The notes under the pieces are model-generated. The model was not told the origin of the DNA. It saw only the letters and a list, made by a program, of their open reading frames with translations, and searched no databases. Both the position numbers and the translations under genes were made by a program. A DNA stretch of 64,000 nt from Bradyrhizobium agreste (GTDB lineage: Bacteria > Pseudomonadota > Alphaproteobacteria > Rhizobiales > Xanthobacteraceae): the NCBI RefSeq assembly GCF_016031625.1, contig NZ_JACCHP010000007.1:186001-250000 (forward strand). The letters run 5' to 3'. Positions 43,850 to 53,007 of this stretch are shown in pieces; within the stretch, counting starts at the first letter, position 1, and each line of letters opens with the position of its first letter.

Positions 43850-45163
43850 ATGATGCATGAAGATCGCTACGGGAATGCCTTCACAACGTCATCGGACGAA
43901 GCGGCGGATGCCTACCGAGAGGGCGTCGACCTCCTGCTCGCGAGCTGGCAGGGGACGGCCGAGGCTTTCGAGCGTGCCATAGACGTCGATCCGGATTTTG
44001 CACTGGCGCATATCGCCCGCGCGCGCGTGCATTCCTTCTATCAGCAGGGCGATCTTGCGCGGAAGAAGGCAGCAATAGCGCGCGAACTCGTGGCAAGGCG
44101 CGGCTCGATGCGCGAGCGGTCCCATGTCGAGACGCTGGCGCTCGCGGTCGAAGGACGCCTTCCCGAAGCGATTGCCGCGACATTGAAGCATATCGAGACC
44201 TGGCCGCGCGATGCCGTGGTGCTGTCGCTGCCGCTCGGCGCCTTCGGCCTGTTCGCCTTCTCCGGCATGGCCGACCACGATCGTGCGCGGCAGGATCTCT
44301 GCGACAGTGTAGCGCGTCACTATGACGAGGACTGGTGGTTTCTCACGACGCACGGCTGGACACTGACCGAGAACGGCAACGTCTCGCGCGGTCGCGCGAT
44401 CACCGAGCGCGGCTTCGCGTTGCGACGGGAGAACGCCCATGGTGCTCATACCGTGCTGCACGCGATGTTCGAGGATGGCTCGATCGAGGAAGCCGACCGG
44501 TTCGTGGAGCAATGGATCCCGGCCTACGACCGCTCCGGGCTCCTCTACAGCCATCTGCGCTGGCACCAGGCATTGGTCGCGCTGGAAAAGGACGACGCGC
44601 CACGCGCGCTGGCGATTTACGCCGACGTACTGCACCCCTCCATAACGAAGGCGGCGCCGCTTAACATGGTCACCGACATCGCCTCACTGTTGTGGCGGCT
44701 CACCGCCTATGGCCATACCGTGCCGAAACGGCTCTGGTCAGAAGCTGATGCTGTCGCGCAAGGCCTGTTTCCAAACTCCAGCCTTCCTTTCGTCGACGTC
44801 CACATGGCCTTGTTCGCGGCCGCGAGTGACGACCCGAAGGCGCTCCAAACGCGCCTTGCCGCCGTCGAGCAGCGCCTCGCCGACGGCAAGCTGCCGGCCG
44901 GCCCTGTGGTCCCCGCGATCTGCCGCGCGCTGGCGGCCTTTGCCGAGGAGGACTATGCGGCTTGCGTACGCTTGCTCGCGCCCGTCCTCGGCGAGGTCGT
45001 GCGCATCGGCGGCAGCCACGCCCAGCGCGAGCTGATCGAGGACACCTATATCGTCGCGCTCATGCGCAGCGGCGAGCTGCCCCGCGCCCGCGCCGTGCTG
45101 GACGCCCGCCTCCACCGCCGCCCCTCCTTACGCGACAGGCGCTGGCAGGCGGCGATGGGCTAG
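43850..45163 (+). CDS. TTC38-like tetratricopeptide protein
   Basis: A 437-residue protein resembling the bacterial homologues of TPR protein 38. It starts DRYGNAFTTSSDEAADAYRE, where the first TPR contains LLLASWQGTAEAFERAIDVD (about residues 29-50). Other TPR-like blocks are AIARELVARRGSMRERSH and EDGSIEEADRFVEQWIPAYD. No signal or enzymatic domain is present. It lies 12 bases after the aldo/keto reductase, suggesting a shared operon. Its partner is unknown. Confidence 0.85.
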   Translation: MMHEDRYGNAFTTSSDEAADAYREGVDLLLASWQGTAEAFERAIDVDPDFALAHIARARVHSFYQQGDLARKKAAIARELVARRGSMRERSHVETLALAVEGRLPEAIAATLKHIETWPRDAVVLSLPLGAFGLFAFSGMADHDRARQDLCDSVARHYDEDWWFLTTHGWTLTENGNVSRGRAITERGFALRRENAHGAHTVLHAMFEDGSIEEADRFVEQWIPAYDRSGLLYSHLRWHQALVALEKDDAPRALAIYADVLHPSITKAAPLNMVTDIASLLWRLTAYGHTVPKRLWSEADAVAQGLFPNSSLPFVDVHMALFAAASDDPKALQTRLAAVEQRLADGKLPAGPVVPAICRALAAFAEEDYAACVRLLAPVLGEVVRIGGSHAQRELIEDTYIVALMRSGELPRARAVLDARLHRRPSLRDRRWQAAMG

Positions 45164-45366
45164 CTCCGCCACGAAAAAAACACCGCCCTGATGGCATGTG
45201 CCCGCCGGGATGGATCGGGCGATTTGAACGAATCGCCGTCGGGGTGGACGCGGTGGTATTCCAGTCGGGACTTGCAGCACAAACAGGATCGCAACCAATT
45301 TGCGGTTCGATGGTTATGGTGCGGAACTCTTCCGCCGCCATGGCCCCCTGGCCCGTGAGCCCGACG

Positions 45367-45939
45367 ATGTGCCTTCGCCGATTGGTCCTCGCCGCGTTGC
45401 TCGTGGTCGCGGCAAGTCCTTGTTTTGCCGAGACTTCCAAGCCCATTCCGGTCAACAATCCGCAGCCGAACGCCTTCATCGATCTCCTGGCGCTGATGTC
45501 AGGCCACTGCAAGACGTTCAGGGTCGCAGGCCGCACCTTGCCGTGCAAGACGGTGGCCTATGCCCACGGCGACACGGGGCGGGTCAATTTCGCGGTCGCG
45601 GTCGACGATCCCTCCGATGACAGCCATGTGGTGTCGTTCTCCGGCGAGAACGGCAAGCGCGCCGACGACAATTCCTACGAGCTGCCGATCGACCGCGTGC
45701 TGCTCAACTCCAAGAACCGCCCCAAGGTCGACGGCCTGCCGGTGCCCGCCGAGCAGACCTCGACCGGCATCTGCCGCCAGACCGGCAACTTCGCCGCCAG
45801 GAAGGTGAAGGACGTCACCTGCTCGGCGACCGACAGCCAGGGCCGCAAATACGAGCTGCTGTTCGTCTCCGATGGCACCCCGGTCAGCGTGCGCCGCATC
45901 CGCCAGTCGGCACCGTCGATCCAGGATCCGTTCAAGTAG
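45367..45939 (+). CDS. Exported Cys-containing protein of unknown function
   Basis: A 190-residue protein with a signal peptide (MCLRRLVLAALLVVAASPCF, cleavage at CFA-E). The mature domain has four cysteines (SGHCKTFR, LPCKTVAY, GICRQTGN, DVTCSATD) and beta-rich sequence. No family recognised. The start could instead be ATG 45340 or 45313; 45367 gives the best signal peptide. It converges, three bases apart, with the oleate hydratase remnant. Confidence 0.7.
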   Translation: MCLRRLVLAALLVVAASPCFAETSKPIPVNNPQPNAFIDLLALMSGHCKTFRVAGRTLPCKTVAYAHGDTGRVNFAVAVDDPSDDSHVVSFSGENGKRADDNSYELPIDRVLLNSKNRPKVDGLPVPAEQTSTGICRQTGNFAARKVKDVTCSATDSQGRKYELLFVSDGTPVSVRRIRQSAPSIQDPFK

Positions 45940-45942
45940 TCA

Positions 45943-46440
45943 TCACGCGAACGCTTTCTCCAGCGTCGCGAAGATCACGGCGAGCGACTTGTCGTGCCGC
46001 GTCACCGGCGGCACCGGGCGGTCGATCTTCATGAGCTGATAGACCGCCATCTGCGCCGCACGCACCGAATATTCGACGGTGAACACGACGTCATCAGGGA
46101 TTTCGACGAACTGACTGACGAAGGCGAGATTGACGGAATTCCTGGGCACCGGCAGCGGCCGGTCGGCCAGGTTGCGCGGCATGAACATGCTGGTGATGTA
46201 GGGCATGCGGCAGGGAATGCAGATCGCATCCTCGAACACGCTCGGCTCGAAGTTGAGATGGCCGCAGAGCTCCTTCAGGATCTCGGCGCCGCCGCAATCG
46301 GACATCGGCTTCGCCACGCCGCCGAACAGCGGCTGCGCCTCGTAGACCACGATGTCGCGCCCCGGGAGCTGCGCATCGCGAACGAGGAACGCCGCGCCCG
46401 CGAGCGATCCGATGCCACCGCCGATGAAATACGCCTTCAT
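45943..46440 (-). pseudogene. ohyA: Oleate hydratase with large internal deletion
   Basis: A 165-residue in-frame relic of oleate hydratase (myosin-cross-reactive antigen family), which normally has about 530-590 residues and hydrates oleic acid using FAD. Residues 1-34 (MKAYFIGGGIGSLAGAAFLV onward) match the FAD-binding N-terminus. From about residue 38 on it matches the C-terminal third (PMSDCGGAEILKELCGHL; CIPCRMPYITSMFMPRNL; NLAFVSQFVEIPDDVVFTVE; AAQMAVYQLMKIDRPVPPVT). The middle of about 400 residues, including most of the substrate and FAD pocket, is missing. A ribosome binding site (GAGGCGG) is still present, so a short protein might be made. Confidence 0.85.
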
Positions 46441-46801
46441 GATCCGCCTCGATTCTTCATTCCAATGTCGCAGCGACGCCTGCGTGCCCCACCCTCGTGT
46501 CCCGGACGCGCTGCAGCGCTCCTTGCGCTGCTGCGCAGAGCCGGGACCCATGCAGCGGCCCACCAAAAAAAATGGGCCCCGGCTCAGCAGCGCATCGTCG
46601 AAGAGACGCTGCGCTGCGTCCGGGGCACGAGTCCGCAGGCGACGCTCGTCATGCAACGATAGAACGCGCGGCCTTCGATCGTTCACAAACGTTAACGCCT
46701 GTTCATCGGAACTGAAAATCTGCGTCGTTTCGACGCCCACGTTGGCAGGAACGCGCGGGATGCTCATGTGTTGTCACGCGACCTTCAACTGGAGTGACGA
46801 C
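46441..46801. other. Intergenic with dispersed repeat
   Basis: 46495-46631 is a dispersed repeat (separate entry). The stretch from 46660 to 46801 includes the leader of the His/Tyr-rich protein gene (GGAG site near 46790); no other gene is supported. Confidence 0.5.
46495..46631. repeat. Dispersed palindromic repeat
   Basis: Facing arms CGTGTCCCGGACGCGCTGCA and GCGTCCGGGGCACGAG, with an inner hairpin around AAAAAAAA at 46566-46573 (GCTGCGCAGAGCCGGGACCC with GGGCCCCGGCTCAGCAGCGC). Same class as 26251-26378. Confidence 0.75.
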
Positions 46802-47104
46802 ATGAAATATCTCATTGCCGCGATCGCGCTTGGTGCTGTGGCGTTGGCCGGCGGATCGGCGAGCGCGGCCGGCAGCGCAAGCGCCAAGCAGACTGCGCAA
46901 CAAAGCCAGTCCACCGACATCAGCGCGCACCGCAGGCATTACCGCCACCATCATCATTGGCGGTATCATCACAGCTATTACCGGCCCTATTACAGAAGCT
47001 ACGGCTATTATCCGCGGCACTACGGCTATTACGGCGGCGGACCGTACGGCTATTACGGCGGAGGCCCCGGCGTGACGTTCAGCTTCGGCGGCGGCCGCTG
47101 GTAA
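46802..47104 (+). CDS. Small exported His/Tyr/Gly-rich protein
   Basis: A 100-residue protein with a signal peptide (MKYLIAAIALGAVALAGGSA, cleavage at ASA-A). The mature part begins with Gln/Ser/Thr, then HRRHYRHHHHWRYHHSYY (about residues 45-62), Tyr-rich repeats (YYRPYYRSYGYY) and Gly-Tyr repeats (YGYYGGGPYGYYGG), ending FSFGGGRW. The His cluster could bind metal ions. Similar short proteins occur widely in rhizobia; function is unknown. A terminator follows directly. Confidence 0.75.
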   Translation: MKYLIAAIALGAVALAGGSASAAGSASAKQTAQQSQSTDISAHRRHYRHHHHWRYHHSYYRPYYRSYGYYPRHYGYYGGGPYGYYGGGPGVTFSFGGGRW

Positions 47105-47116
47105 GACACGCGACGA

Positions 47117-47145
47117 GAGGCCCGCATCGGATGCGGGCCTCTTTT
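47117..47145 (+). terminator. Terminator between convergent genes
   Basis: Stem GAGGCCCGCAT/ATGCGGGCCTC (47117-47127 with 47131-47141), loop CGG, then TTTT. It serves the His/Tyr-rich protein gene; the converging amine-oxidase gene stops two bases further on. Confidence 0.9.
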
Positions 47146-47146
47146 G

Positions 47147-48421
47147 TTATTGATCCCGCAGGATCGTGCGCGCCGTCTCCAGGCCACTCGCCAGTGCCGC
47201 CTCGACCGTTCCCATGTCGCGGCCGCGATAGAGCGCTTCGCCCGAAAACAGCACCAAGCCGTCGCCACGCGCGAGGATGGCCTGTGCCTCCCGCGTGCGC
47301 GGCGTCGCCCACGAATAGGCACCGCGCGCGAAGCGATCATGCGCCCAGTTGGTCGCGGAGGACGCCACCAGCTCGCGCGCGATGTGATCGCGCGGCAGGC
47401 GGAAGATTGCGGCGAGCGAGCCGAGCCCGACATCGATCAATGCTTGCGGGTCGAGGCTTTCCAGCTGCGCCGTGCGCGGGCCGCCGAACCAGCCCGTCAG
47501 CACGGGATGCTGGTCCGGGTAGCGCGTCCACCAGACCGGGATCGCCTCATCCGACAGCAGGAAGGTCATGTCGCCAAGATCTTCCTTGCGCTCGCGCCAC
47601 CATGGCCGCGCGAAGCGCAGCAGGATCTTGATGACGTTGCCGAAGCCGATGTCGTCGGCAGCCGCCAGCTTCGCACGCACGCCTGCCGGCAGCGCGATCT
47701 CGCGCAGCAGCGGCAGCGGCACGGTGAGGATCACGCGGTCACAGGCGTGCACATCGCCCTCGGCGCAGCGAACGGCGACCGCGCCGCCGTCCTCCGCAAT
47801 GGCCGACACAACGCTGCCGAAGCGGATGGTGACGCCGCGCCTGCGGCAGTCCGCCGCCATCACGTCGATCATCGCGCCGTAGCCGCCATCGATGCGCGCC
47901 AAGGAAGCGTGTCCGCCGTCCATCCATTCCGCGCGCAGCGCCAGCGTGGAGGCGCGTTCGGGATCGGCCGCGTCATAGCCTTCGACCATCCGCTCGATCG
48001 AATGGCGCAGCGGCGCGTAGTCGTCGCCTGCAAAATGCCGGCGCAGGAAGTCGGCGACCGTGAGGTCGTCCTTCAAGTCCCCCAGCACGGCCTGAAGCTC
48101 CGCCTCATGGGGATCCTCGCACGCCTCGCGCGTGAGCTTCGTCCCGTCAAAGCGCCACTGCTCGCCTTCGATCTCCTGAAGCGACAGGCCTGCCTCGCGC
48201 AGCAACGCGCGCGTGACCGGCGCCTCGCCATGCACGAACTCAGCGCCACCATCGACGGCATAGCCGAACTCCGAGGCCGGCAGCGGATGAATGCGGCCGC
48301 CGCAGCGCTGTCGCGCCTCCAGGATCGTCACCTTGCGGCCGGCGCGCGCCAGCTCGCGCGCCGCCATCAGGCCGGCCGCGCCGGCGCCGACGATGACAAT
48401 GTGCTCGGATGTGTCGGACAT
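47147..48421 (-). CDS. FAD-dependent amine oxidase-like protein
   Basis: A 424-residue flavoprotein of the amine oxidase family (monoamine/polyamine oxidase-like). The dinucleotide-binding motif is IVIVGAGAAGLMAARELARA (residues 9-28), followed by EARQRCGGRIHPL. The C-terminal FAD block is DGLVLFSGEALYRGRDMGTV and EAALASGLETA. The middle has the DDIGFGNVIKILLRF and ARPWWRE segment of the family. Substrate unknown. It lies nine bases downstream of the RibD-C gene, so they form one transcription unit. Confidence 0.87.
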   Translation of the reverse strand: MSDTSEHIVIVGAGAAGLMAARELARAGRKVTILEARQRCGGRIHPLPASEFGYAVDGGAEFVHGEAPVTRALLREAGLSLQEIEGEQWRFDGTKLTREACEDPHEAELQAVLGDLKDDLTVADFLRRHFAGDDYAPLRHSIERMVEGYDAADPERASTLALRAEWMDGGHASLARIDGGYGAMIDVMAADCRRRGVTIRFGSVVSAIAEDGGAVAVRCAEGDVHACDRVILTVPLPLLREIALPAGVRAKLAAADDIGFGNVIKILLRFARPWWRERKEDLGDMTFLLSDEAIPVWWTRYPDQHPVLTGWFGGPRTAQLESLDPQALIDVGLGSLAAIFRLPRDHIARELVASSATNWAHDRFARGAYSWATPRTREAQAILARGDGLVLFSGEALYRGRDMGTVEAALASGLETARTILRDQ

Positions 48422-48430
48422 GGCCGCGCC

Positions 48431-49138
48431 TTACCGGCTCGCGGCTTGCGGTTCGTTCTGGATCAGATAGCGCAGCAAGAGGACGCCGCCGCCGAGCTCG
48501 CGCGTGCTCTCCAGCGTCATCGCGGCGATCGGCGCGCGCCGGTCGCTGTCCGCCTCGGTCGAATCGAACACGAAGGGGGCGCCTTTTGCACCGTCGATCG
48601 CGGGGCTGAGGATCAGGTTGAATTCGTCGATGAGGCCGGCACGCAGGAAGGCGCCGTTGGCGACGCCGCCGCCCTCGACCAGCAGGCGCTTCACGCCGAG
48701 CTCGCGGCTGAGAATGTCCAGCGTCAGGGCCAGGTCGATCTCGGATTTGCCGGCAAAGATGTAGGACACGCCCTCGCTGCGCAGGCCAGCGAGATGCGAA
48801 TCCGGGACGTTCTCGGTCAGCACGACGACGATCGGATCACCGCCGATCTCCGTGCGTCCCCAGCCGATCTTGCCCGCTGCATCGAGCACGACGCCATAGG
48901 TCTTCGCATCGCGCCGGGCGAACCAGTTCTCGCGTGGAAATGTCGCATCCGTCGCGGCATAGGGCCCGCCCTTGGCGAACTCCGAACCTGTGACGCGGCC
49001 GATCACCCAGGCATCGCCGGCGAGCTCATCGTGGATCTTCTCGAACCAGTCCGTGCCCGCGCCTTTCGGACGCCAGCGGCTCGGATGCGTGCGCCCGTCG
49101 AGGCTGGAGTGCATCAGGCAGACGACATACGGTTTCAT
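48431..49138 (-). CDS. RibD C-terminal (dihydrofolate reductase-like) reductase
   Basis: A 235-residue NADPH-dependent reductase of the RibD-C/DHFR-like fold. Blocks are MKPYVVCLMHSSLDG, WVIGRVTGSEFAKG, VLTENVPDSHLAGLRSEGV and, near residue 165, VKRLLVEGGGVANGAFLRAG, the last being the family signature. Outside a riboflavin operon such proteins often reduce other substrates, so I do not call it RibD. I chose ATG 49138; the open frame to 49192 would add Pro-rich residues. It shares an operon with the amine oxidase and the nitrobindin-like gene. Confidence 0.87.
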   Translation of the reverse strand: MKPYVVCLMHSSLDGRTHPSRWRPKGAGTDWFEKIHDELAGDAWVIGRVTGSEFAKGGPYAATDATFPRENWFARRDAKTYGVVLDAAGKIGWGRTEIGGDPIVVVLTENVPDSHLAGLRSEGVSYIFAGKSEIDLALTLDILSRELGVKRLLVEGGGVANGAFLRAGLIDEFNLILSPAIDGAKGAPFVFDSTEADSDRRAPIAAMTLESTRELGGGVLLLRYLIQNEPQAASR

Positions 49139-49157
49139 GCAATCCTCCGGGCAGCGC

Positions 49158-49820
49158 TCAGGCCGCGGGTCCACCGCGGGCGGCGCGATCATTCACGATC
49201 GCCGCCAGCGGATTGAGCTTGGGCGGCGCCATGAGCCGGAGCGTGTTGGTGTCGCGGTGATTGAACGGCGCGCCCCGCACGAACAACTCGGTCTGGATCA
49301 GATAGGTCCAGCTGCCGTCGTCGTTGAAGGTGATGTCGCAGCGGTAGGCATCGGTGCGAAAGGCCTGTTCCAGAAAATCGGTCGAGCAGATCCCGTAGGC
49401 GGTGTCGCCGCGCTTGGCCGCGACCGAGATCGCCCTGTCATCAGGCGCGGCCTTGCCCGAGGCCAGCAGCACCTGCCCGCGCGGGATCGCCAGCGTCTGC
49501 ATGATCAGCCCGGTCGCCGGCTCCCACAGCCAGTAGCCGACCTGGTCGTGGAAGGTGATGTCTTCCTCGGGCGTGTTGATGTGGATGTGATAGCGCAGCC
49601 CGTACAGCAGCTGCGGCCCGTTGGCCTGCGGATCGATCGGGTCCATGCGAATGCGCTCGATGAAGGTCCGCCGCTCCGGCCCTTCCGCCTTCGGATTGAT
49701 GTCGATGCCCTTGTCCGCCTGCCAGGTGCCGGCAAGACGTCGAAGCGGGCCGAGATTGGTCAGGCCGTCGGGCGAGACGTCCTCGGGTTCGGTGAAGATA
49801 TCGGCGGGAATCGGGAGCAT
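49158..49820 (-). CDS. Heme-binding beta-barrel (nitrobindin-like/FABP) protein
   Basis: A 220-residue protein of the THAP4/nitrobindin heme-binding barrel family. Blocks are LGPLRRLAGTWQADKGIDIN (about residues 22-41), YGLRYHIHINTPEEDITFHD, QVGYWLWEPATG and MQTLAIPRGQVLLASGKA. The G-x-W motif near the N-terminus and the beta-strand pattern are typical. The distal C-terminal His used for heme is not certain (NHRDTNTLRLM). Nitrobindins bind NO or detoxify peroxynitrite. First gene of a unit with the RibD-C and amine-oxidase genes, 19 bases apart. Confidence 0.82.
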   Translation of the reverse strand: MLPIPADIFTEPEDVSPDGLTNLGPLRRLAGTWQADKGIDINPKAEGPERRTFIERIRMDPIDPQANGPQLLYGLRYHIHINTPEEDITFHDQVGYWLWEPATGLIMQTLAIPRGQVLLASGKAAPDDRAISVAAKRGDTAYGICSTDFLEQAFRTDAYRCDITFNDDGSWTYLIQTELFVRGAPFNHRDTNTLRLMAPPKLNPLAAIVNDRAARGGPAA

Positions 49821-50008
49821 GGAGGCCTCGCGGGATTGCAGAGACCAGCCATAACACGGGCAGGCGGCGGCCTGAATTCAACTGTTGCCGGCAAGGCGCC
49901 GAAGGCATTCGAGCCATGCGATGATGCGCGTTGCATCCCGCGCCCACCTCTGGCGCTGCAGCCGGCCGGTTGACGAAGTCGTCGAGGCTGGCGCGCCCCG
50001 CGACCGCT

Positions 50009-50257
50009 TCAAGCCGCTTCCGACACGGATCTCGCACGCTGCTCGAGCATGCCGATCGTCGCGACCAGATTGTCGCGTCGGGCGCGAAGGTTGAGCGCGA
50101 GAAGCGGATAGGTCGGCTGAACCGGGTCGAACACCCCGGCGCGCGCCTCCTCCTCGAGAATGTCGGTATTAATCAGCCGGACGCGCCACCATAGATCGGC
50201 GATCAACGCGTCGAGCCGGAGTTCGTCAGCAGCACCAGAACGGGACACTTCCTGCAT
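50009..50257 (-). CDS. Small protein of unknown function
   Basis: An 82-residue helical protein (MQEVSRSGAADELRLDALIA, then DLWWRVRLINTDILEEEARA and FDPVQPTYPLLALNLRARRD), ending in MLEQRARSVSEAA. No signal peptide. It looks like a genuine small helical protein because of even codon use, but I know no family. It lies between the LacI gene and the nitrobindin-like gene, on the same strand as both. Confidence 0.5.
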   Translation of the reverse strand: MQEVSRSGAADELRLDALIADLWWRVRLINTDILEEEARAGVFDPVQPTYPLLALNLRARRDNLVATIGMLEQRARSVSEAA

Positions 50258-50358
50258 CGCTTGCCTCAACCTGAAACGGCCTCTCCGCCGAGGCCTGGAC
50301 TTCGGCCCTGAATGAGCAAGCGGAGTGCCAGGACCGGCGGGGCGCGGGCGGCCGTGCG

Positions 50359-51372
50359 TCATCCGAACTTGCAGGGCAGCAGCCGTTCGCCAAAAGGCGC
50401 GCCTCGCCAGATCAATTGCAGGCCCGCGACGATTTCCGCCCCATAGAGGGCGTAGGGAATTTCGATCGACTTCAACCATGGGGCGACCCACTGGTTGAGA
50501 GGGGTACCGTCGATGCTGACCAGTTCGCAATCGTCGGGGATTTTCAGGCCGCATTCGAGCGCGCGCCGGTTCAGGCCATAGGCGATTTGGTCGCTCACAG
50601 AGAGAATGGCGTCGGGCGCGTCGCTGCCGACGAAAATTCGCGAGCCCGCATCGTAGCCAATTTGGAGATGCGATCGTCCGTCACCAGCGGCCTGGATAAT
50701 GGCTTCGTCGGCCCAGCCGCGCTCCCGCAGCCTCGCCAAAAAGCCCGACGCGCGGTCCCGCGATGCGCTCGAGCCGAGCCGCGGAAACACGACGGCCAGG
50801 GCTCGCCGGCCGCGGTCGATGAAGTAATCAGCCACGGTCGCACCTGCTGCGCGATCATCGATGCCGACGAAGGCGCCGCTTCCGCCCGGATTGCGTCGGT
50901 TCACGAACACGGCCGGGGCGCGCGATGCCGAGAGCTCGCTCAGCCCGGGGCTGGGCACCGCCGCCACGAGGACGTAGCCGCTCACCATCTGGGCCCGCAT
51001 CGCCTCGAGATATTCGTCCTGAAGCTCGGGGCGGTCGTGGGTGTCGCACAGGACCATCACGTAGCCCGCCTCGCGCAATGCCGCCTCGGTGGAGCTTGCG
51101 ATGGTCGCCATCGCCGGATTGTCGAGATTGGCCGCGATCATCGCCACGAGCTGGCTTTGGCCGCGCTTGAGGGCGCGCCCCACGGGATTTGGCCGATAGC
51201 CGACCGCCTCCACCGCCTCGAGCACCCGCGCCACCGTGGCAGGAGAGGCGCGGCGCATCTCGCCATTGACGATCCGTGAGACGGTCGAAACCGACACGCC
51301 GGCCCGGGCCGCGACCGTGGCGAGAGAGACGTCCTCCGGTATCGGCCTCCAAGGCGTCTGGTCCGATGGCAT
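50359..51372 (-). CDS. LacI-family transcriptional regulator
   Basis: A 337-residue repressor. The N-terminal helix-turn-helix SLATVAARAGVSVSTVSRIV (about residues 16-35) and hinge VGYRPNPVGRALKRGQS are typical. The rest (65-335) is a periplasmic-binding-like sugar domain with DRAAGATVADYFIDRGRRAL. It is divergent from the sugar ABC operon, and the palindrome between them (51446-51465) is its probable operator. I chose ATG 51372; the frame opens further but overlaps the palindrome. Ligand presumed to be the sugar taken up by that operon. Confidence 0.92.
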   Translation of the reverse strand: MPSDQTPWRPIPEDVSLATVAARAGVSVSTVSRIVNGEMRRASPATVARVLEAVEAVGYRPNPVGRALKRGQSQLVAMIAANLDNPAMATIASSTEAALREAGYVMVLCDTHDRPELQDEYLEAMRAQMVSGYVLVAAVPSPGLSELSASRAPAVFVNRRNPGGSGAFVGIDDRAAGATVADYFIDRGRRALAVVFPRLGSSASRDRASGFLARLRERGWADEAIIQAAGDGRSHLQIGYDAGSRIFVGSDAPDAILSVSDQIAYGLNRRALECGLKIPDDCELVSIDGTPLNQWVAPWLKSIEIPYALYGAEIVAGLQLIWRGAPFGERLLPCKFG

Positions 51373-51679
51373 GCCAGTGGTGATCCGCGTTTGTTGTCGT
51401 ATCTGTTCTGAGGCCCAAGAATCACGATTTGGACCAGATTGACAGATTGGCAAACGTTTGCCAATGTCACTTTCGTGCTTGTGAGCCCGCTGACGGCCGT
51501 TCGGCCGTCGCGTGTCCGCGCCAAATCAAGACTGCGCTGAAGTTGCGAAAACGGCATCCGACCAGGGTCGGGGTGCCGATGTGGAAGGAAACGTCTGCGT
51601 TGGGTCCGCCGGAGAGCGGACCCGTTGCGCCTATTTCGCGCAAACCCGCCGAGTCTGCGCCCGTGGAGGAGACACGATC
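51373..51679. promoter_or_regulatory. Divergent control region of the sugar operon
   Basis: This 307-base gap holds the LacI-type operator and the promoters of the regulator and the operon. A GGAGGAG ribosome binding site lies 10 bases before the binding-protein ATG. I cannot assign the promoter boxes firmly. Confidence 0.6.
51446..51465. promoter_or_regulatory. LacI-type operator
   Basis: ATTGGCAAACGTTTGCCAAT is a perfect 20-bp palindrome centred on CG, the form bound by LacI/GalR regulators. It lies 74 bases upstream of the regulator's start and about 215 bases upstream of the operon's first gene. I infer repression of both directions. Confidence 0.9.
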
Positions 51680-52972
51680 ATGCGTACCGTGACGTCCCTT
51701 ATCGCCGCTCTTGCGGTGTCCCTCTTGTCCGCCACCGCCTTCAGCGGACCAGCTGCGGCCGAGACGACCACGCTTCGAATGGCTTGGTACTCGGACGGAA
51801 ACGAAGGCGAGGTGATGGCCGACCTGCTCCGGCGCTTCCACGAGCAGAACAAGGACATCGACGTCGTCCTCGATCAGGTGCCCTACAAGGCGATCAACGA
51901 GAATCTGCCGATGCAGCTCGCCTCCGGCCAGGGACCCGACATCGCGCGTGTCGTCGATATGGGCGGCCTGTCGCGCTACGCACTTGATCTGCGCCCCCTG
52001 CTCAAGGATCCCTCCTACTGGGAGACGAATTTCGGCCCGTTCCTCGAATGGATGCGGCCGCCGGGAGCGCCGCAGGCCATCCCGGGCTTCATGACCCAGC
52101 TCACCGTCACCGGTCCTTTCGTCAACAAGACCTTGTTCGAGCAGGCCGGCGTCGCGATGCCGGGCGAGAAGGCGACCTGGGAGGATTGGGCCAAGGCGGC
52201 CAAGGACGTCGCGAGCAAGGTCCAGGCGCCATTCCCGCTCGCGCTCGACCGCTCGGGCCACCGCTTTTATGCACTGGCGGTGTCGCAAGGCACGCAGGTG
52301 TTCGGCGCGAACGGCGAACCCGATGTCGTGGACGAGGGCTTCAAGCGCGCGGCGCAGCTCGTCTACGACTGGCACAAGTCCGGCGTGATGTCGAAGGAGC
52401 TCTGGGGTTCGGTCTCCGGCACGGCCTATCGCGGCGCCAATGACGAATTCAAGAACGCGCAGGTCGTCATGTACCTGTCGGGATCGTGGCAGATCGCTCA
52501 GTTCGCCAAGACCGTCGACAACGCTTTCGATTGGGTGGCAGTCCCCAATCCCTGCGGGACAGGCGGGTGCAGCAGCATGCCGGGCGGTGCCGGTCTCGTT
52601 GCTTTCAAGACGACGCAGCATCCCAAGGAAGTCGCGCGCGTGATGGAATATCTCGCAAGCGAACCGGTGCTGGCGGAATTCTACTCGCGCTCGCTGTTCG
52701 TGCCCGGCCACCTTGGTCTCGCCAAGAAGGGCATCGACTATCCGACCGCCAGCCCTGAAGCCGCGGCCGCGCTGAAGGTCTTCACTGCCAGCGCTGCCGC
52801 GCTTTCGCCGATCGCGTACCGCACCCAGGGCTACGGCAACAGCCGGATCATCTTCAACGCCGTCATCAGCCGGCTCGGGCAGGCGGTCTCCGGCGAAACG
52901 ACGCTCGAAGACGCCTACAAGCGCATCACCGCCGACGTCGCGCAACAGATCGCCGAGCGCAACAAGAAGTGA
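51680..52972 (+). CDS. Sugar ABC transporter substrate-binding protein
   Basis: A 430-residue periplasmic binding protein of the family-1 sugar type (MalE/UgpB-like). The signal peptide (MRTVTSLIAALAVSLLSATA, cleavage after AAA-E) precedes LRMAWYSDGNEGEVMADLLR. Typical blocks are QVPYKAINENLPMQLASGQG and GVAMPGEKATWEDWAKAAKD. It binds an oligosaccharide or glycoside in the periplasm and delivers it to the two permeases encoded next. First gene of the operon after the LacI operator. Confidence 0.93.
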   Translation: MRTVTSLIAALAVSLLSATAFSGPAAAETTTLRMAWYSDGNEGEVMADLLRRFHEQNKDIDVVLDQVPYKAINENLPMQLASGQGPDIARVVDMGGLSRYALDLRPLLKDPSYWETNFGPFLEWMRPPGAPQAIPGFMTQLTVTGPFVNKTLFEQAGVAMPGEKATWEDWAKAAKDVASKVQAPFPLALDRSGHRFYALAVSQGTQVFGANGEPDVVDEGFKRAAQLVYDWHKSGVMSKELWGSVSGTAYRGANDEFKNAQVVMYLSGSWQIAQFAKTVDNAFDWVAVPNPCGTGGCSSMPGGAGLVAFKTTQHPKEVARVMEYLASEPVLAEFYSRSLFVPGHLGLAKKGIDYPTASPEAAAALKVFTASAAALSPIAYRTQGYGNSRIIFNAVISRLGQAVSGETTLEDAYKRITADVAQQIAERNKK

Positions 52973-53007
52973 AGGCAGCGCGTCCACGGGATCAGCGGCT
53001 CACTGCG

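Noticed and set aside
45943..46767. 274-residue protein with the extended N-terminus
   Set aside because: The oleate-hydratase similarity begins exactly at the ATG at 46440 with its own ribosome binding site; the extension lies in a dispersed repeat.
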